A stretch of 64,000 nt of DNA from an uncultured Burkholderiales bacterium (GTDB lineage: Bacteria; Pseudomonadota; Gammaproteobacteria; Burkholderiales; Burkholderiaceae_C). The translations under genes and the position numbers were made by a program. Location of the stretch: assembly GCA_903832625.1 (NCBI GenBank), contig CAILCI010000058.1:55854-119853 (forward strand), read 5' to 3'. The stretch's first letter is position 1; each line of letters starts with the position of its first letter. This document shows, piece by piece, positions 1 to 8,724 of the stretch. The notes beneath the pieces were generated by a model, which made no database searches, was not told the DNA's origin, and saw only the letters and a list, made by a program, of their open reading frames with translations.

Positions 1-1
1 T

Positions 2-871
2 TCAAACCTTACGCCGCTGGCCGAAAAGCTGGTTTGGGCGGGTTACCGCATCAGCGCGCGCCTCACGCCTTTGTTGGAAACCTTGTCCTCCGAGTTGGAG
101 AGCGAAATCTCCAAAGTTCTGCCGATTAAAAATGATGTGCTCAAAGTGCATGCCAGCCACGGATTCGCGGTTGAAAAGCTGATCGAAACCCTGCTGGCCA
201 AAGGCAACAACGTCGAGCGCAAATATGTCGGCAGCCAAGAGTCGGTGGCCTCGTTGTTTGAGGGCAATTGTGAGTTGGCGGGCTTTCATATTCCGCAAGG
301 CGAATTTGAGAACATTGCTTTTGAGCATTACGCCAAGTGGCTCCATCTCAAACGCAGCCTAATCATTCACATCGCCACCAGACGCCAAGGGCTGATGGTG
401 GCCCAAGGCAATCCCCTAGAAATTTATTCGGTCTCCGATTTGACTAAGCCCGGTGTGCGTTTTGTCAATCGGCAACCCAGTTCAGGCACTTATTTTTTGT
501 TGCAGTGTTTCTTGAAAAAAGCCAAGATTGATCCCGCAAAAATCACCGGTTTCACTCAAAGTGAATTCACCCATGCCGCCGTGGCCGCGTATGTTGCCAG
601 CGGAATGGCCGATGTGTGCATAGGCGTGGAGCCGCCCTCTCGGCGCTTCAAGCTGGACTTCATTCCCTTGGCCAGTGAGCGATACTTCTTGTTGTGCAAC
701 AAAGAAGACCTTAACTCGGCACATCTTCAGGCTGTGTTGGACGTCCTCACAGACCCGCAGTTTCAGCAATCGATCAATGATTTGCCCGGCTATACGGCGG
801 AACACTGTGGCAAGGTTGAAACGCTGCAGCAAGCCTTTCCCAACGCTTTTGCTTCTAAGAGGAGCAAATGA
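2..871 (+). CDS. Transcriptional regulator with molybdate-type substrate-binding domain (5' truncated)
   Basis: The reading frame is open from base 2, so the N-terminus lies outside the window. The first visible residues (TPLAEKLVWA, then a helix ending in SSELESEI) look like the end of a ModE/LysR-type winged-helix DNA-binding domain. The rest is a periplasmic-binding-protein-like domain of the COG1910 type, with a ligand-cleft stretch around FVNRQPSSGTYFLLQ. Such proteins act in the cytoplasm as one-component regulators that sense an oxyanion or small ligand and often control molybdoenzyme or metal-uptake genes. The ligand here cannot be read from sequence. The gene overlaps the next one by four bases (ATGA), so the two are probably co-translated. 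The binding-domain assignment is firm at family level; the target genes are unknown and no molybdate genes are visible in the window. Confidence 0.75.
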   Translation, partial: SNLTPLAEKLVWAGYRISARLTPLLETLSSELESEISKVLPIKNDVLKVHASHGFAVEKLIETLLAKGNNVERKYVGSQESVASLFEGNCELAGFHIPQGEFENIAFEHYAKWLHLKRSLIIHIATRRQGLMVAQGNPLEIYSVSDLTKPGVRFVNRQPSSGTYFLLQCFLKKAKIDPAKITGFTQSEFTHAAVAAYVASGMADVCIGVEPPSRRFKLDFIPLASERYFLLCNKEDLNSAHLQAVLDVLTDPQFQQSINDLPGYTAEHCGKVETLQQAFPNAFASKRSK

Positions 872-1446
872 TGGACACACGAAATCCGCTGTTTGCCTTG
901 ATGGTTGAGAGATCAAACACCGCGCCCAAGCGGTTGGTGGCGCCGGGACCCACGCACGAACAGTTGCAGCTCATTTTTAGCGCAGCAGCCCAAGCTCCCG
1001 ATCACGGTCGCATCAGGCCTTGGCGGTTTGTGCTTGTGCCATCGCATAAAAGGGAAGATCTGGGCCAAGCCTTTGTGCAAGCGCTTCAAATGCGCGACAT
1101 ACAAGCGGGTCCAGCCCAGCTGCAGGCGGCTTATGAAAAAGCCTTTCGCGCCCCCTGTTTGATGCTGGCCGTTCTCGATAAAGCGCCGACTCAGGCTGAG
1201 ATAGAAACCTCAGAACGCTTGATTTCATTGGGCTGCGCCGTGCAAAACATGTTGCTGATGGCGCAAACATTGAGATTAGGAAGCGGGATCACCAGCGGAA
1301 AAGCTATGAATGCGCCCAGCTTGCGCTCGCTGTTTCAATTGACCGAGCACGAACAAGGTGTGTGCTTTTTGAATTTCGGCACCGTATCAACAACAAAGCC
1401 CGCACGCAGCAGGCCTGTTGTAGAGGAGTTTGTCAGCAGCTTGTGA
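868..1446 (+). CDS. Nitroreductase family protein (YdjA-like)
   Basis: A 192-residue protein matching the short nitroreductase fold, which binds FMN and reduces nitro or other electron-poor compounds with NAD(P)H. The N-terminal pattern RSNTAPKRL followed by AAAQAPDHGRIRPWRF matches the YdjA subgroup, whose members are about 180-190 residues and form homodimers sharing FMN. The ATG overlaps the stop codon of the upstream regulator, so the pair forms an operon. The physiological substrate is unknown; YdjA-like proteins are often annotated as NAD(P)H nitroreductases without a defined role. It ends 29 bases before the convergent phosphatase gene, with no strong terminator between them. Confidence 0.85.
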   Translation: MMDTRNPLFALMVERSNTAPKRLVAPGPTHEQLQLIFSAAAQAPDHGRIRPWRFVLVPSHKREDLGQAFVQALQMRDIQAGPAQLQAAYEKAFRAPCLMLAVLDKAPTQAEIETSERLISLGCAVQNMLLMAQTLRLGSGITSGKAMNAPSLRSLFQLTEHEQGVCFLNFGTVSTTKPARSRPVVEEFVSSL

Positions 1447-1475
1447 TGAAACAAGGTAGTGACAAACTCACTGAG

Positions 1476-3398
1476 TTAGAGTGCTTTCACCGCGCCTGTA
1501 GAAGCCGTCAAATATCCCACCGCAGAACCAAAACGGTCTTTGTAGTTTTGGCGCATCAAGGGGTCTAACGCTTCTTTGACCTTGTCGTGCAACTTGGCCA
1601 CCCAGTCGCCTGCATGTTGGAAGTTGCTGGTGATGTACATGAAGCCGTTGAGGTCATCCACCACACCCAAGCCTGTGGCCTCAGCGCCCGAGGGCATGGA
1701 CATGAGGCGGCTCAACTTTTTGGTGTCTACGTTGTAGGCCCACAAGAAGTTGTTGACGTGCGAATTGGTGTCTTCACCAATGAACAAGGTGCGCAGTTTT
1801 TCCGAGAACTTCAGGTTGTCGGGGTTGGAGATTTTGTCGGGATTGGCCAAGTTGCCCAAAGCGTCTTGCGCAATGTCTTCGCCCATCAACAAAGCGCGCG
1901 TTTGTGAGGGAACCCATTCACTGGCAATGGCCGCGCCTTGGGTGTCTTTTTGCCCTCCGCTCAAGCTGTGCGCCACGATGCCACCTGCGATCAAGGCCTT
2001 GTCAACTGTCACGCCATGCACGGCGTCCCAGCCTTTGCCGCCTTTGACCATCGAGTCTTGGATGTAAGATAACGCTGAGTAAGCCACTTTGTCTTTGATG
2101 TTGACCGTTGTGCCTTCCATTTTGGTGAAAGCCATGCTCGCGCCCACCAAATAGGCATAGCGGTGGGTTTCCAAGAAAGCAGCCGCTTTCTCCATGCCAG
2201 GCTTAACTTTGACCCAGTTGGCCACGCCGCCCAAATAAATTTTGGTGAAGCTCGTATCGCTGGGGTCGGCCTTGAGCACCGTCATGATGTCGGCGGGTTT
2301 CAAGGTGTTGGCGAGTTTTTCGATTTCATCGCTGGTCGCGTGACCGAGTTTGATCCAGCTCAGTTTGGCACCGGCGTCTGCCGGGTTGAGCGAAAAGCCC
2401 TCGCCCACTTTGGCGACATACAAGGTGCCGGCAGACAAGGTTTTTTCTTTGTCGGCGACGAACATGAACAGGCCGCCGTTGGTGGCGTCGTCGCCCATCA
2501 ACACGGTGCGGTTGTCAGGCATGACTTGCACCAATTCGTGCGAAATGCGACCCATGCAGAAGTGTTTGACGATGCTGCCCGTGCCGTCTGGGTTGACCGT
2601 GACTTCTGGCAAATGCCCGTAGTGGTAAGGGTTCGCAATGCCTTCTTGGCCAAACACGTTTTTGCTGAAGGCTTTGAACACTTTGTTGTCGGCGATGAAA
2701 TGCGCGTCGGGTTCGTATTCTTCGCTGGACAAATGGGTGTTCCAAGGCGAGAGGCTGGAGCCGCAGGTGATCCACAGCGCTTGCACCGACGAGGTGTCCA
2801 CATTGTGGTACTTGACCAAGCTGAGTTTGCCCGTTGTGGGGTCTTGGTCGAGGGTCAGCACGGCAATCGGAGAAGGCAAGGTGCCGTAAGTCAGGGCACC
2901 GCTTTGGTCGGCGTTGTTGTATTCGAACTGAACCACCGCAAACACAGCATTGCCTTTGACACCCGCCACCGTGGCTTTGGGCAGTTTGAGCAGCGATGTG
3001 CCGTCGGGGCAATCCGAGAAGAACTGGCGTTCTTTGCCTGACACAGACTTGTCAATAATGGGTTGGTTGACGATGTTGTAGTAACCACCTGCCAACACCT
3101 TGCCGCCTTTGCCATCGCTGACCATGTCGCCAGTGATGAAAAATGGCTCATAGGCCAGTTTGTAACTTTGTTTGCTGCCGTCTTGAAAACTGATGTCCAG
3201 ACCCGAGCCCACTGCCGTGGTGGCCATGGCCGCGGCTTGCGCCAAGCTGGGCGCGGGCATTGAGCTGAAAGTGGCTGAGGCAAAAGCTTTTGAGCCATTT
3301 TCGGCTGCAAAAGCGCTCAAACCCGACAAAGGCAGCATAGGCGCTGCGGCCATGATTTTGAGGATGGAACGACGGCTAGAAGTGTTCGAATGTGTCAT
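1476..3398 (-). CDS. PhoX-family alkaline phosphatase (DUF839), Tat-exported
   Basis: A protein of about 640 residues whose N-terminus carries a twin-arginine signal (SSRRSILKIMAAAP followed by a small-residue hydrophobic stretch and AFA-AE), pointing to folded export to the periplasm. The body resembles PhoX: a SPWNTHLSSEEYEPD segment like the PhoX metal-site loop, then YHYGHLPEV and IGEDTNSH near the C-terminus. PhoX enzymes are monomeric, calcium- and iron-dependent phosphomonoesterases that release phosphate from organic esters. I chose the ATG at 3398 because it directly precedes the Tat signal; an in-frame ATG at 3428 would add ten residues and cannot be excluded. No Pho box was recognised upstream. 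Some DUF839 proteins have no proven phosphatase activity. Confidence 0.82.
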   Translation of the reverse strand: MTHSNTSSRRSILKIMAAAPMLPLSGLSAFAAENGSKAFASATFSSMPAPSLAQAAAMATTAVGSGLDISFQDGSKQSYKLAYEPFFITGDMVSDGKGGKVLAGGYYNIVNQPIIDKSVSGKERQFFSDCPDGTSLLKLPKATVAGVKGNAVFAVVQFEYNNADQSGALTYGTLPSPIAVLTLDQDPTTGKLSLVKYHNVDTSSVQALWITCGSSLSPWNTHLSSEEYEPDAHFIADNKVFKAFSKNVFGQEGIANPYHYGHLPEVTVNPDGTGSIVKHFCMGRISHELVQVMPDNRTVLMGDDATNGGLFMFVADKEKTLSAGTLYVAKVGEGFSLNPADAGAKLSWIKLGHATSDEIEKLANTLKPADIMTVLKADPSDTSFTKIYLGGVANWVKVKPGMEKAAAFLETHRYAYLVGASMAFTKMEGTTVNIKDKVAYSALSYIQDSMVKGGKGWDAVHGVTVDKALIAGGIVAHSLSGGQKDTQGAAIASEWVPSQTRALLMGEDIAQDALGNLANPDKISNPDNLKFSEKLRTLFIGEDTNSHVNNFLWAYNVDTKKLSRLMSMPSGAEATGLGVVDDLNGFMYITSNFQHAGDWVAKLHDKVKEALDPLMRQNYKDRFGSAVGYLTASTGAVKAL

Positions 3399-3460
3399 GG
3401 TGTCTAGAAGGTCTTCAAAAGAAACCATCCTAGGTTTTGTTTATGACAGCTGCATGAAGA

Positions 3461-4195
3461 TCACTGCTTTGGGCTTGCCGTTTCGCTGGGATGCTCTGCT
3501 TCTTTTTCTGCCTCGGCTTGCGCGGCTTCTTGATCTGCCAATGCCTTGAGCTCCCATGCTTGAACAAACGCTTGAATGTAAGCGGCACTTTGGGCTTGGT
3601 TAGCCGATTGCGCGAGTTCCTGCGCAGTGTTTCCGTTTTTGTTGGTGACGGTTGGGTCTGCGCCCTCTTCTAACAAGAGTTTCACGGCCAAGGGCGACTT
3701 GCTGTAGAAAGCAGCCATCATCAGGGGCGTGTTGCCATCGGGCGACTCCGCATCGATGTAGGCGCTTTGGTCGAGTAACAAACGCATCATGGCGATGTGG
3801 CCTTTGCTGGCGGCGTAATGCAGCGGCGACCAGCCTGGGCGATTGACTTCTGCGCCTTGTGCGATCAACAACTCCGCGATGTCGACTTGGTTGTGAATGG
3901 CGGCCAGCATCAGCGCAGATTCGCCTTGGGGGTTGTCGACATTGACGCGTGTGCGGGGGTCATGGAGCAGCAGCTTGGCGGTTTTTGTGGCGTCAGACTC
4001 AATGGCGACGATCAAGGCGGGTGTGAGGTTTTCGCTCGGGCTGTTGGGGTCAAAACCGACAGCAATCAGGCTGCTGACTGTGGCGTCATTGTCGAGCTTG
4101 ATGGCACGAAAAAAAGCATCAAACGAACCAGCTTCCACAGAAGAAAATCCAATAAAAACATATAGATATATGAAATATTTAAAGTATTTTCTCAT
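3461..4195 (-). CDS. Exported ankyrin-repeat protein
   Basis: A 244-residue protein starting with a signal peptide (MRKYFKYFIYLYVFIGFSS, probable cleavage after VEA near residue 22). It then has about five ankyrin-type repeats between residues 50 and 200, for example GESALMLAAIHNQVDIAELLI, SPLHYAASKGHIAMMRLLL and GNTPLMMAAFYSKSPLAVKLLLEEGADP. The C-terminus is rich in Ala, Glu and Lys and probably disordered or helical. Ankyrin repeats mediate protein binding; the partner and role are unknown, with the periplasm the expected location. Its ATG overlaps the tatD stop codon, so it is translated as part of the mltG-tmk-holB-tatD run, which does not explain its job. The first 100 coding bases are more AT-rich than the neighbours, as is usual for signal sequences. 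Confidence 0.85.
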   Translation of the reverse strand: MRKYFKYFIYLYVFIGFSSVEAGSFDAFFRAIKLDNDATVSSLIAVGFDPNSPSENLTPALIVAIESDATKTAKLLLHDPRTRVNVDNPQGESALMLAAIHNQVDIAELLIAQGAEVNRPGWSPLHYAASKGHIAMMRLLLDQSAYIDAESPDGNTPLMMAAFYSKSPLAVKLLLEEGADPTVTNKNGNTAQELAQSANQAQSAAYIQAFVQAWELKALADQEAAQAEAEKEAEHPSETASPKQ

Positions 4196-4986
4196 TTTGA
4201 AATGGCGCTAAAAAGTTGGTCAAAATTACGACTCGTGGCTTCGGCCACCGCTTGCACGGTGATGCCTTTGATGTCCGCAATTTGCTGCGCCACAAACGGC
4301 ACATACGACGGATTATTGGTTTTACCGCGAAACGGCACGGGCGCAAGATAGGGGCTGTCGGTTTCAATCAGAATGCGCTCTAGCGGCACAAATTGCGCCA
4401 CATCCCGCAAATCTTGGGCATTTTTGAAGGTCAAGATGCCAGAAAACGAGATGTAAAAGCCCAAATCCAGCCCTGCCCTCGCCACCTCGGCGGTTTCGGT
4501 AAAGCAATGGAACACACCGCCCGCACTGCCCGCCGAGCCGTCTTCGCCCTCTTCTTTGAGCAAGCGGATGGTGTCCTCAGACGCGCTGCGGGTGTGGATG
4601 ATGAGCGGCAACTGGGTGTGCTGCGCCGCCCGAATGTGGGTGCGAAAACGCTCGCGCTGCCATTCCATGTCGGCCACGCTGCGGCCTTCTAAGCGGAAAT
4701 AGTCCAAGCCCGTCTCGCCAATGCCGACCACGCGGGGGAGTTTGGCGCGCTCTAACAAGTCGTCCAGACTGGGTTCTTGCACATCGTCGTTGTCGGGATG
4801 CACGCCCACGGTGGCCCAAAAATTGTCATAGGTCGTGGCCAGCGCGTGGACTTCGTGAAAACGCTCCAAGCTGGTGCTGATGACCAAGGCGCGTGTGACC
4901 TGCGCTTGTTGCATGTCGGCACGAATGGTGTCGATGTTTTGCATCAACTCAGGAAAATTTAGATGGCAATGCGAATCTGTGAACAT
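4192..4986 (-). CDS. tatD: TatD family metal-dependent DNase
   Basis: A 264-residue amidohydrolase-fold nuclease. The family metal ligands are all visible: DSHCHL at the N-terminus, EIGLDYFR in the middle, then IHTRSA, HCFTE and the C-terminal ETDSPYLAP. TatD-type enzymes cut DNA 3'-5' and are linked to repair and nucleic-acid turnover. Such a protein after holB and tmk is a common bacterial arrangement (E. coli YcfH). The ATG at 4986 starts at MFTDSHCHL, as family members do; an in-frame start at 4998 would add four residues. It follows holB after about 45 bases and overlaps the ankyrin gene by four bases. Confidence 0.92.
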   Translation of the reverse strand: MFTDSHCHLNFPELMQNIDTIRADMQQAQVTRALVISTSLERFHEVHALATTYDNFWATVGVHPDNDDVQEPSLDDLLERAKLPRVVGIGETGLDYFRLEGRSVADMEWQRERFRTHIRAAQHTQLPLIIHTRSASEDTIRLLKEEGEDGSAGSAGGVFHCFTETAEVARAGLDLGFYISFSGILTFKNAQDLRDVAQFVPLERILIETDSPYLAPVPFRGKTNNPSYVPFVAQQIADIKGITVQAVAEATSRNFDQLFSAISK

Positions 4987-5031
4987 GTCAAAACCCAAGT
5001 AAAAACGTGTTGATAGCCCAACCGAAGGGGC

Positions 5032-6087
5032 TCAAGCCCTTGGCGCTGAGGTGCGCTGCGCTTTGTCGGCACTGTGGCGCATCGCCATCTGTGCACCTGC
5101 GGCCAAGGCTTCCACCATCAGGCCGGGGTTGTAAGGATGTTCTGCGGTACGCAGGCTCTGGGACAAGTCTTTCGCCCATTGGGTCAGCGAGGCCATGCTG
5201 CCCGCCGTGGGCAAATCGGCTGGCAAGAAAAAACGTGGCGCTGCGCCGGCGTGTGAAGCCAGCAAGTCGTGACAGAGTTTTTGCAGCGCCGAGATGATTT
5301 GCGCGGGCGTGCTGTCGGACAAGCTGCTCAAATCGCCGCGTTGCGCGGCTTTAGGCAATGCCGCCCAGTGACTGGCTTTGAGGCCGGTGTTGGCGAGCAT
5401 GAGCGCGTCTTCAGGACGACCTCCGGCGGCGCGCAACAAGCTGGGCGCATCGGCAGCGGGCAGGCCTTGTTCACTGAGCCATTGCAGCGACTGCGGTTCA
5501 TCCGGCCAAGCCATGTTGTGCATTTGGCAGCGGCTGCGGATGGTGGGCAACAGTTGGTGCGCGGCTTCGCTGGCGAGCACAAAACGGGTTTCACCCGGTG
5601 GCTCTTCCAGGGTTTTGAGGATGGTGTTGGCCGTCACATGGTTCATGCGTTCGGCGGGGTAAATCAAGACGACTTTGGTGCTGCCGCCAGAACGGGTTTG
5701 CTGGGTGAAGGCCACCATGTCGCGGGCAGCTTCGACGCGAATTTCTTTGCTGGGTTTGCGTTTTTTGTCGTCGAGGTCTTTTTGGGTTTTCTCATCCAGC
5801 GGCCAGCCCAGCTCCAGAGCCAAGGTTTCGGGCATGAGCACCGCTAAATCGGCATGGGTGCGCACATCGACCGCGTGGCAGCTTTTGCACTGGTAGCAAG
5901 CGCCTTGCGGAGTGGGTTGCTCGCACAACCAAGTGCGTGCCAATTCCAGCCCCAAGCTGTATTGGCCCAAGCCAGACGGGCCTTGCAGCAGCCACGCATG
6001 GCCTTGGCGCGTCAGCAAGCTGCTGAGTTGGTGTTGCAGCCAAGGCCCCAGCGTTGGGCGCACTTGAGGTTTTTCTTTGTCGCTCAT
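5032..6087 (-). CDS. holB: DNA polymerase III subunit delta'
   Basis: A 351-residue clamp-loader subunit that holds the DnaX motor in the complex loading the beta clamp onto DNA. The zinc-binding cysteines of delta' are present (C55, then CYQCKSC with C64, C67, C70). The P-loop position reads GPSGLGQYS, with Gln where ATPases have Lys; this fits delta', which does not hydrolyse [18 protein letters not shown] and TIRSRC are typical of the AAA+ core. I chose the ATG at 6087 because it overlaps the tmk stop codon (ATGA) and gives MSDKEKPQ; an upstream start at 6135 would run inside tmk. The order tmk-holB-tatD supports the call. Confidence 0.93.
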   Translation of the reverse strand: MSDKEKPQVRPTLGPWLQHQLSSLLTRQGHAWLLQGPSGLGQYSLGLELARTWLCEQPTPQGACYQCKSCHAVDVRTHADLAVLMPETLALELGWPLDEKTQKDLDDKKRKPSKEIRVEAARDMVAFTQQTRSGGSTKVVLIYPAERMNHVTANTILKTLEEPPGETRFVLASEAAHQLLPTIRSRCQMHNMAWPDEPQSLQWLSEQGLPAADAPSLLRAAGGRPEDALMLANTGLKASHWAALPKAAQRGDLSSLSDSTPAQIISALQKLCHDLLASHAGAAPRFFLPADLPTAGSMASLTQWAKDLSQSLRTAEHPYNPGLMVEALAAGAQMAMRHSADKAQRTSAPRA

Positions 6088-6722
6088 GCGCTTAACCAAC
6101 CCCGCTGCACCAAGCTGGCGTGTAATTGCGCCCACACCGCCTCACGCGCTTGCGCCGCATTGAGGCGCACAAAACGCGCTGCGTCGGCTTCGGCGCGAGC
6201 GGCATAGCCGTCAGACACGGCCTGAAAAAACGCCACCGGCTGAGATTCAAACCGATCTGGCACACGCGCTGCGGCCAGCCGCTGCGCGGCAATGGCGGGG
6301 TCGAGTTCAAACCAAACCGTGACATCCGGTTGACGCAATCCGTGTGCGGAGGTTTGTACCCACGCTTCTAATTGGCGCAAGACCGTCAGGTCAAAACCGC
6401 GCCCGCCGCCTTGGTAGGCGAAGGTGGCGTCGGTGAAGCGGTCGCACAACACCACATCGCCACGCGCCAAAGCCGGTTCGATGACTTGTTGCAAATGATC
6501 GCGCCGCGCGGCAAACACCAGCAAAGATTCGGTCAGCGAATCCATGGCGTCATGCAGCACCATCTCGCGTAGCTTTTCAGCCAAAGGCGTGCCGCCTGGC
6601 TCGCGGGTGAGCGTGACTTGGCGACCTTGTTGGGCGAAGGCTTGCGCCAAGGCCTCGATGTGCGTGGACTTGCCCGCGCCGTCGATGCCTTCAAAGCTGA
6701 TGAATAAACCTGTGCTGGACAT
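6084..6722 (-). CDS. tmk: Thymidylate kinase
   Basis: A 212-residue enzyme that phosphorylates dTMP to dTDP in dTTP synthesis. The P-loop is [11 protein letters not shown] (residues 10-20), followed by the DR-type motif in [20 protein letters not shown], which contacts the dTMP phosphate. The open frame extends 71 codons further upstream, but that stretch lies inside mltG and has no kinase features, so I start at the ATG at 6722, five bases after the mltG stop codon. The 3' end overlaps holB by four bases, so mltG, tmk and holB are likely one operon. Confidence 0.95.
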   Translation of the reverse strand: MSSTGLFISFEGIDGAGKSTHIEALAQAFAQQGRQVTLTREPGGTPLAEKLREMVLHDAMDSLTESLLVFAARRDHLQQVIEPALARGDVVLCDRFTDATFAYQGGGRGFDLTVLRQLEAWVQTSAHGLRQPDVTVWFELDPAIAAQRLAAARVPDRFESQPVAFFQAVSDGYAARAEADAARFVRLNAAQAREAVWAQLHASLVQRGWLSA

Positions 6723-6727
6723 ACGCT

Positions 6728-7735
6728 CTATTTTGCCTGCCCTGCTTTGAGCTGAAATTTCGCCACGGCTTGGTTGTGTTCTTCCAGCGTCGCGCTGAAT
6801 TGGCTGCTGCCGTCGCCGCGCGCCACAAAGTACAAGGCATCGCTTTTGGCGGGTTGCACGGCGGCCAGCAAAGCATTTTTGCCGGGCATGGCGATGGGCG
6901 TGGGCGGCAAGCCTTTGCGGGTGTAGGTGTTCCACGGCGTGTCGGTGTGCAAGTCGGCGCGGTGCAAATTGCCGTCAAAGGCTTCGCCCATGCCGTAGAT
7001 GACCGTAGGGTCGGTTTGCAGCGGCATGTCAATGCGCAAACGGTTGTGAAACACGCTGCTGATCATGCTGCGGTCGCTCTCGCGGCCTGTTTCTTTTTCG
7101 ATCACGCTGGCCAAAATCAAGGCTTCTTCGGGCGTTGTGACTTGGATATTGGCTTGGCGCGCTTCCCAAACTTGCGCCAGTTGTTTGTTCATGGCGTGAG
7201 CGGCACGCTGCATGAGGTGTAACTCGGAGCTGCCTTTGCCGTAGGTGTAGGTGTCGGGGAAAAACCGACCTTCAGGCGCGACGCCGGGCAAGCCCAATTG
7301 GTGCATCAATTCTTCGTTGCTCAGGTTTTGGGTGTCGTGCTTCAAGCCGTCGGCTTTGCTGAGCGCGGCACGAAACTGCTTGAAAGTCCAGCCGTCAATC
7401 AGTGTGACGGCTTTGAGACTTTCTTCGCCGCGCGTGAGTTTGCGCAGCAAGTCCAAAGGCGTGTTGCCCTGCGCCAATTCGTAACTGCCCGCGCGCAGCT
7501 TGCGTGATTGGCCGCTGTATTTGAACAAGGCAAACAGCAATTCGGGGTTGACGTTCACACCCGAATCGACCACGACCACCGCCATTTCACGCACCGAGGT
7601 TTGCGGTTCAATGGACACATCGACCAGTTGTGCCTTGAGCGACAAAGGCGAATACAGCCAAGCCGTGACGCCTGCGCCCGAGAGAATCAGCAGGCTCAAA
7701 AACAGCAAAAAAACGCGCTTGATAAGCTTGAACAC
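6728..7735 (-). CDS. mltG: Endolytic peptidoglycan transglycosylase MltG
   Basis: An inner-membrane enzyme of about 335 residues that cuts nascent glycan strands and is thought to set the chain end during peptidoglycan synthesis. It has one N-terminal membrane anchor ([21 protein letters not shown]), a LysM-like region, and the YceG core with [10 protein letters not shown] and the catalytic glutamate in [11 protein letters not shown] (about E213). The C-terminal part has [10 protein letters not shown] and [13 protein letters not shown], typical of the family. The longest open frame starts at 7804, but that overlaps the divergent ygfZ start; a GTG at 7735 directly before FKLIKR, with AGGAACAGG upstream, is the better start. 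The exact start is uncertain by a few codons. Confidence 0.92.
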   Translation of the reverse strand: MFKLIKRVFLLFLSLLILSGAGVTAWLYSPLSLKAQLVDVSIEPQTSVREMAVVVVDSGVNVNPELLFALFKYSGQSRKLRAGSYELAQGNTPLDLLRKLTRGEESLKAVTLIDGWTFKQFRAALSKADGLKHDTQNLSNEELMHQLGLPGVAPEGRFFPDTYTYGKGSSELHLMQRAAHAMNKQLAQVWEARQANIQVTTPEEALILASVIEKETGRESDRSMISSVFHNRLRIDMPLQTDPTVIYGMGEAFDGNLHRADLHTDTPWNTYTRKGLPPTPIAMPGKNALLAAVQPAKSDALYFVARGDGSSQFSATLEEHNQAVAKFQLKAGQAK

Positions 7736-7770
7736 AACCCTGTTCCTGTGAGGTTCATCAGAGAGAGGAT

Positions 7771-7776
7771 GATAAT
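7771..7776 (+). promoter_or_regulatory. Probable -10 element of ygfZ, placed for a leaderless mRNA
   Basis: GATAAT ends six bases before the ygfZ ATG, which puts the expected transcription start on the A of ATG. No good -35 was found at the usual spacing, and a GA-rich stretch lies too far upstream to serve as ribosome binding site. The region is shared with the divergent mltG promoter. Confidence 0.4.
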
Positions 7777-7782
7777 TCACGC

Positions 7783-8724
7783 ATGACAAGCTATTTCGAA
7801 TCATTACAAGGCGCCGCCGCCCTGCCCCACCTCGGCGTGATCCGCGCGTCGGGCGCAGATGCCGCCAACTTTTTGCACAACCAACTGACCCAAGACGTGT
7901 TGCTTTTGCCTGTGGGACAAGCCCGACTGGCCGCTTTTTGCAACGCCAAGGGGCGTGTGCAAGCCAGCTTTGTGCTGCTCAAAGTCAGCGCGGACGATAT
8001 TTTGTTGGTACTCAGCCGCGATTTGCTGGCGCAAACCTTGAGGCGGTTGTCCATGTTTGTGCTGCGCGCCAAGGTCAAACTGGCAGATGTCAGTGATGAC
8101 GGGCAAGTCTCGCTGCGTGGTTTGTTGGGCGCTGCGGCTTGTGCCGGCGCTGGCTCAGACAATACCCAACCGTGGCAAGTCACGCCCGTCGCAGGCGGCT
8201 ACCAAGTGGCGCTCTACCCCGCGCAAGTCGATGGCCTGCAAGTGCCGAGACATCTATGGGTAGGCTTGGGTGAAGTGCCCGTTCCGCAAGGCTTAGCCGT
8301 GAGTGAAGACATTTGGCGCTGGAGCGAAGTGATGAGTGGCGTTGGCCTGATTGGGCAAGCCGTCTTCGAAGCCTTTGTGCCGCAAATGCTCAACTACGAG
8401 TCGGTGGGTGGCGTGAACTTCAAAAAAGGTTGCTATCCCGGCCAAGAAGTGGTGGCGCGTAGCCAGTTTCGTGGCACCTTGAAGCGCCGCACCGCACTGG
8501 CGCATAGTCCCGTGGCCTTGTTGGCTGGACAAGAAATTTTCACCCCCGCCGACCTGAGTCAGCCTTGCGCCACAGTGGTGATGTGCGCGCCGCGCCCTGA
8601 TGGCCAAGGTTTTGACGCCTTGGTGAGCGGAACTTTGGAGAGCATGGGCGCTGGGTGGCAGACGCAGGATGGGCAGTCGCTGTCTGTGCTGGATTTGCCG
8701 TATGCCTTGCTCGAAGATATTTAA
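7783..8724 (+). CDS. ygfZ: Folate-binding protein YgfZ (iron-sulfur cluster maintenance)
   Basis: A 313-residue protein of the GcvT-like fold. The diagnostic motif K-G-C-Y-P-G-Q-E is present (NFKKGCYPGQEVVARSQFRG), including the cysteine needed for function in E. coli. YgfZ binds tetrahydrofolate and supports repair or maturation of certain Fe-S enzymes, such as MiaB-type proteins, in the cytoplasm. The N-terminal HNQLTQDV region is also typical. It is divergent from mltG, the usual arrangement in Burkholderiales. Its TAA stop overlaps the stop codon of the convergent fusion gene (shared TTAA). Confidence 0.93.
   Translation: MTSYFESLQGAAALPHLGVIRASGADAANFLHNQLTQDVLLLPVGQARLAAFCNAKGRVQASFVLLKVSADDILLVLSRDLLAQTLRRLSMFVLRAKVKLADVSDDGQVSLRGLLGAAACAGAGSDNTQPWQVTPVAGGYQVALYPAQVDGLQVPRHLWVGLGEVPVPQGLAVSEDIWRWSEVMSGVGLIGQAVFEAFVPQMLNYESVGGVNFKKGCYPGQEVVARSQFRGTLKRRTALAHSPVALLAGQEIFTPADLSQPCATVVMCAPRPDGQGFDALVSGTLESMGAGWQTQDGQSLSVLDLPYALLEDI

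Noticed and set aside
1458..1472. AGTGA/TCACT hairpin between the nitroreductase and PhoX genes as a terminator
   Set aside because: Five base pairs with low GC content and no T run.
5300..6087. Missing P-loop lysine in the HolB protein as a sign of decay
   Set aside because: Delta' subunits normally do not hydrolyse ATP and often lack a working P-loop, while the zinc cysteines are intact.
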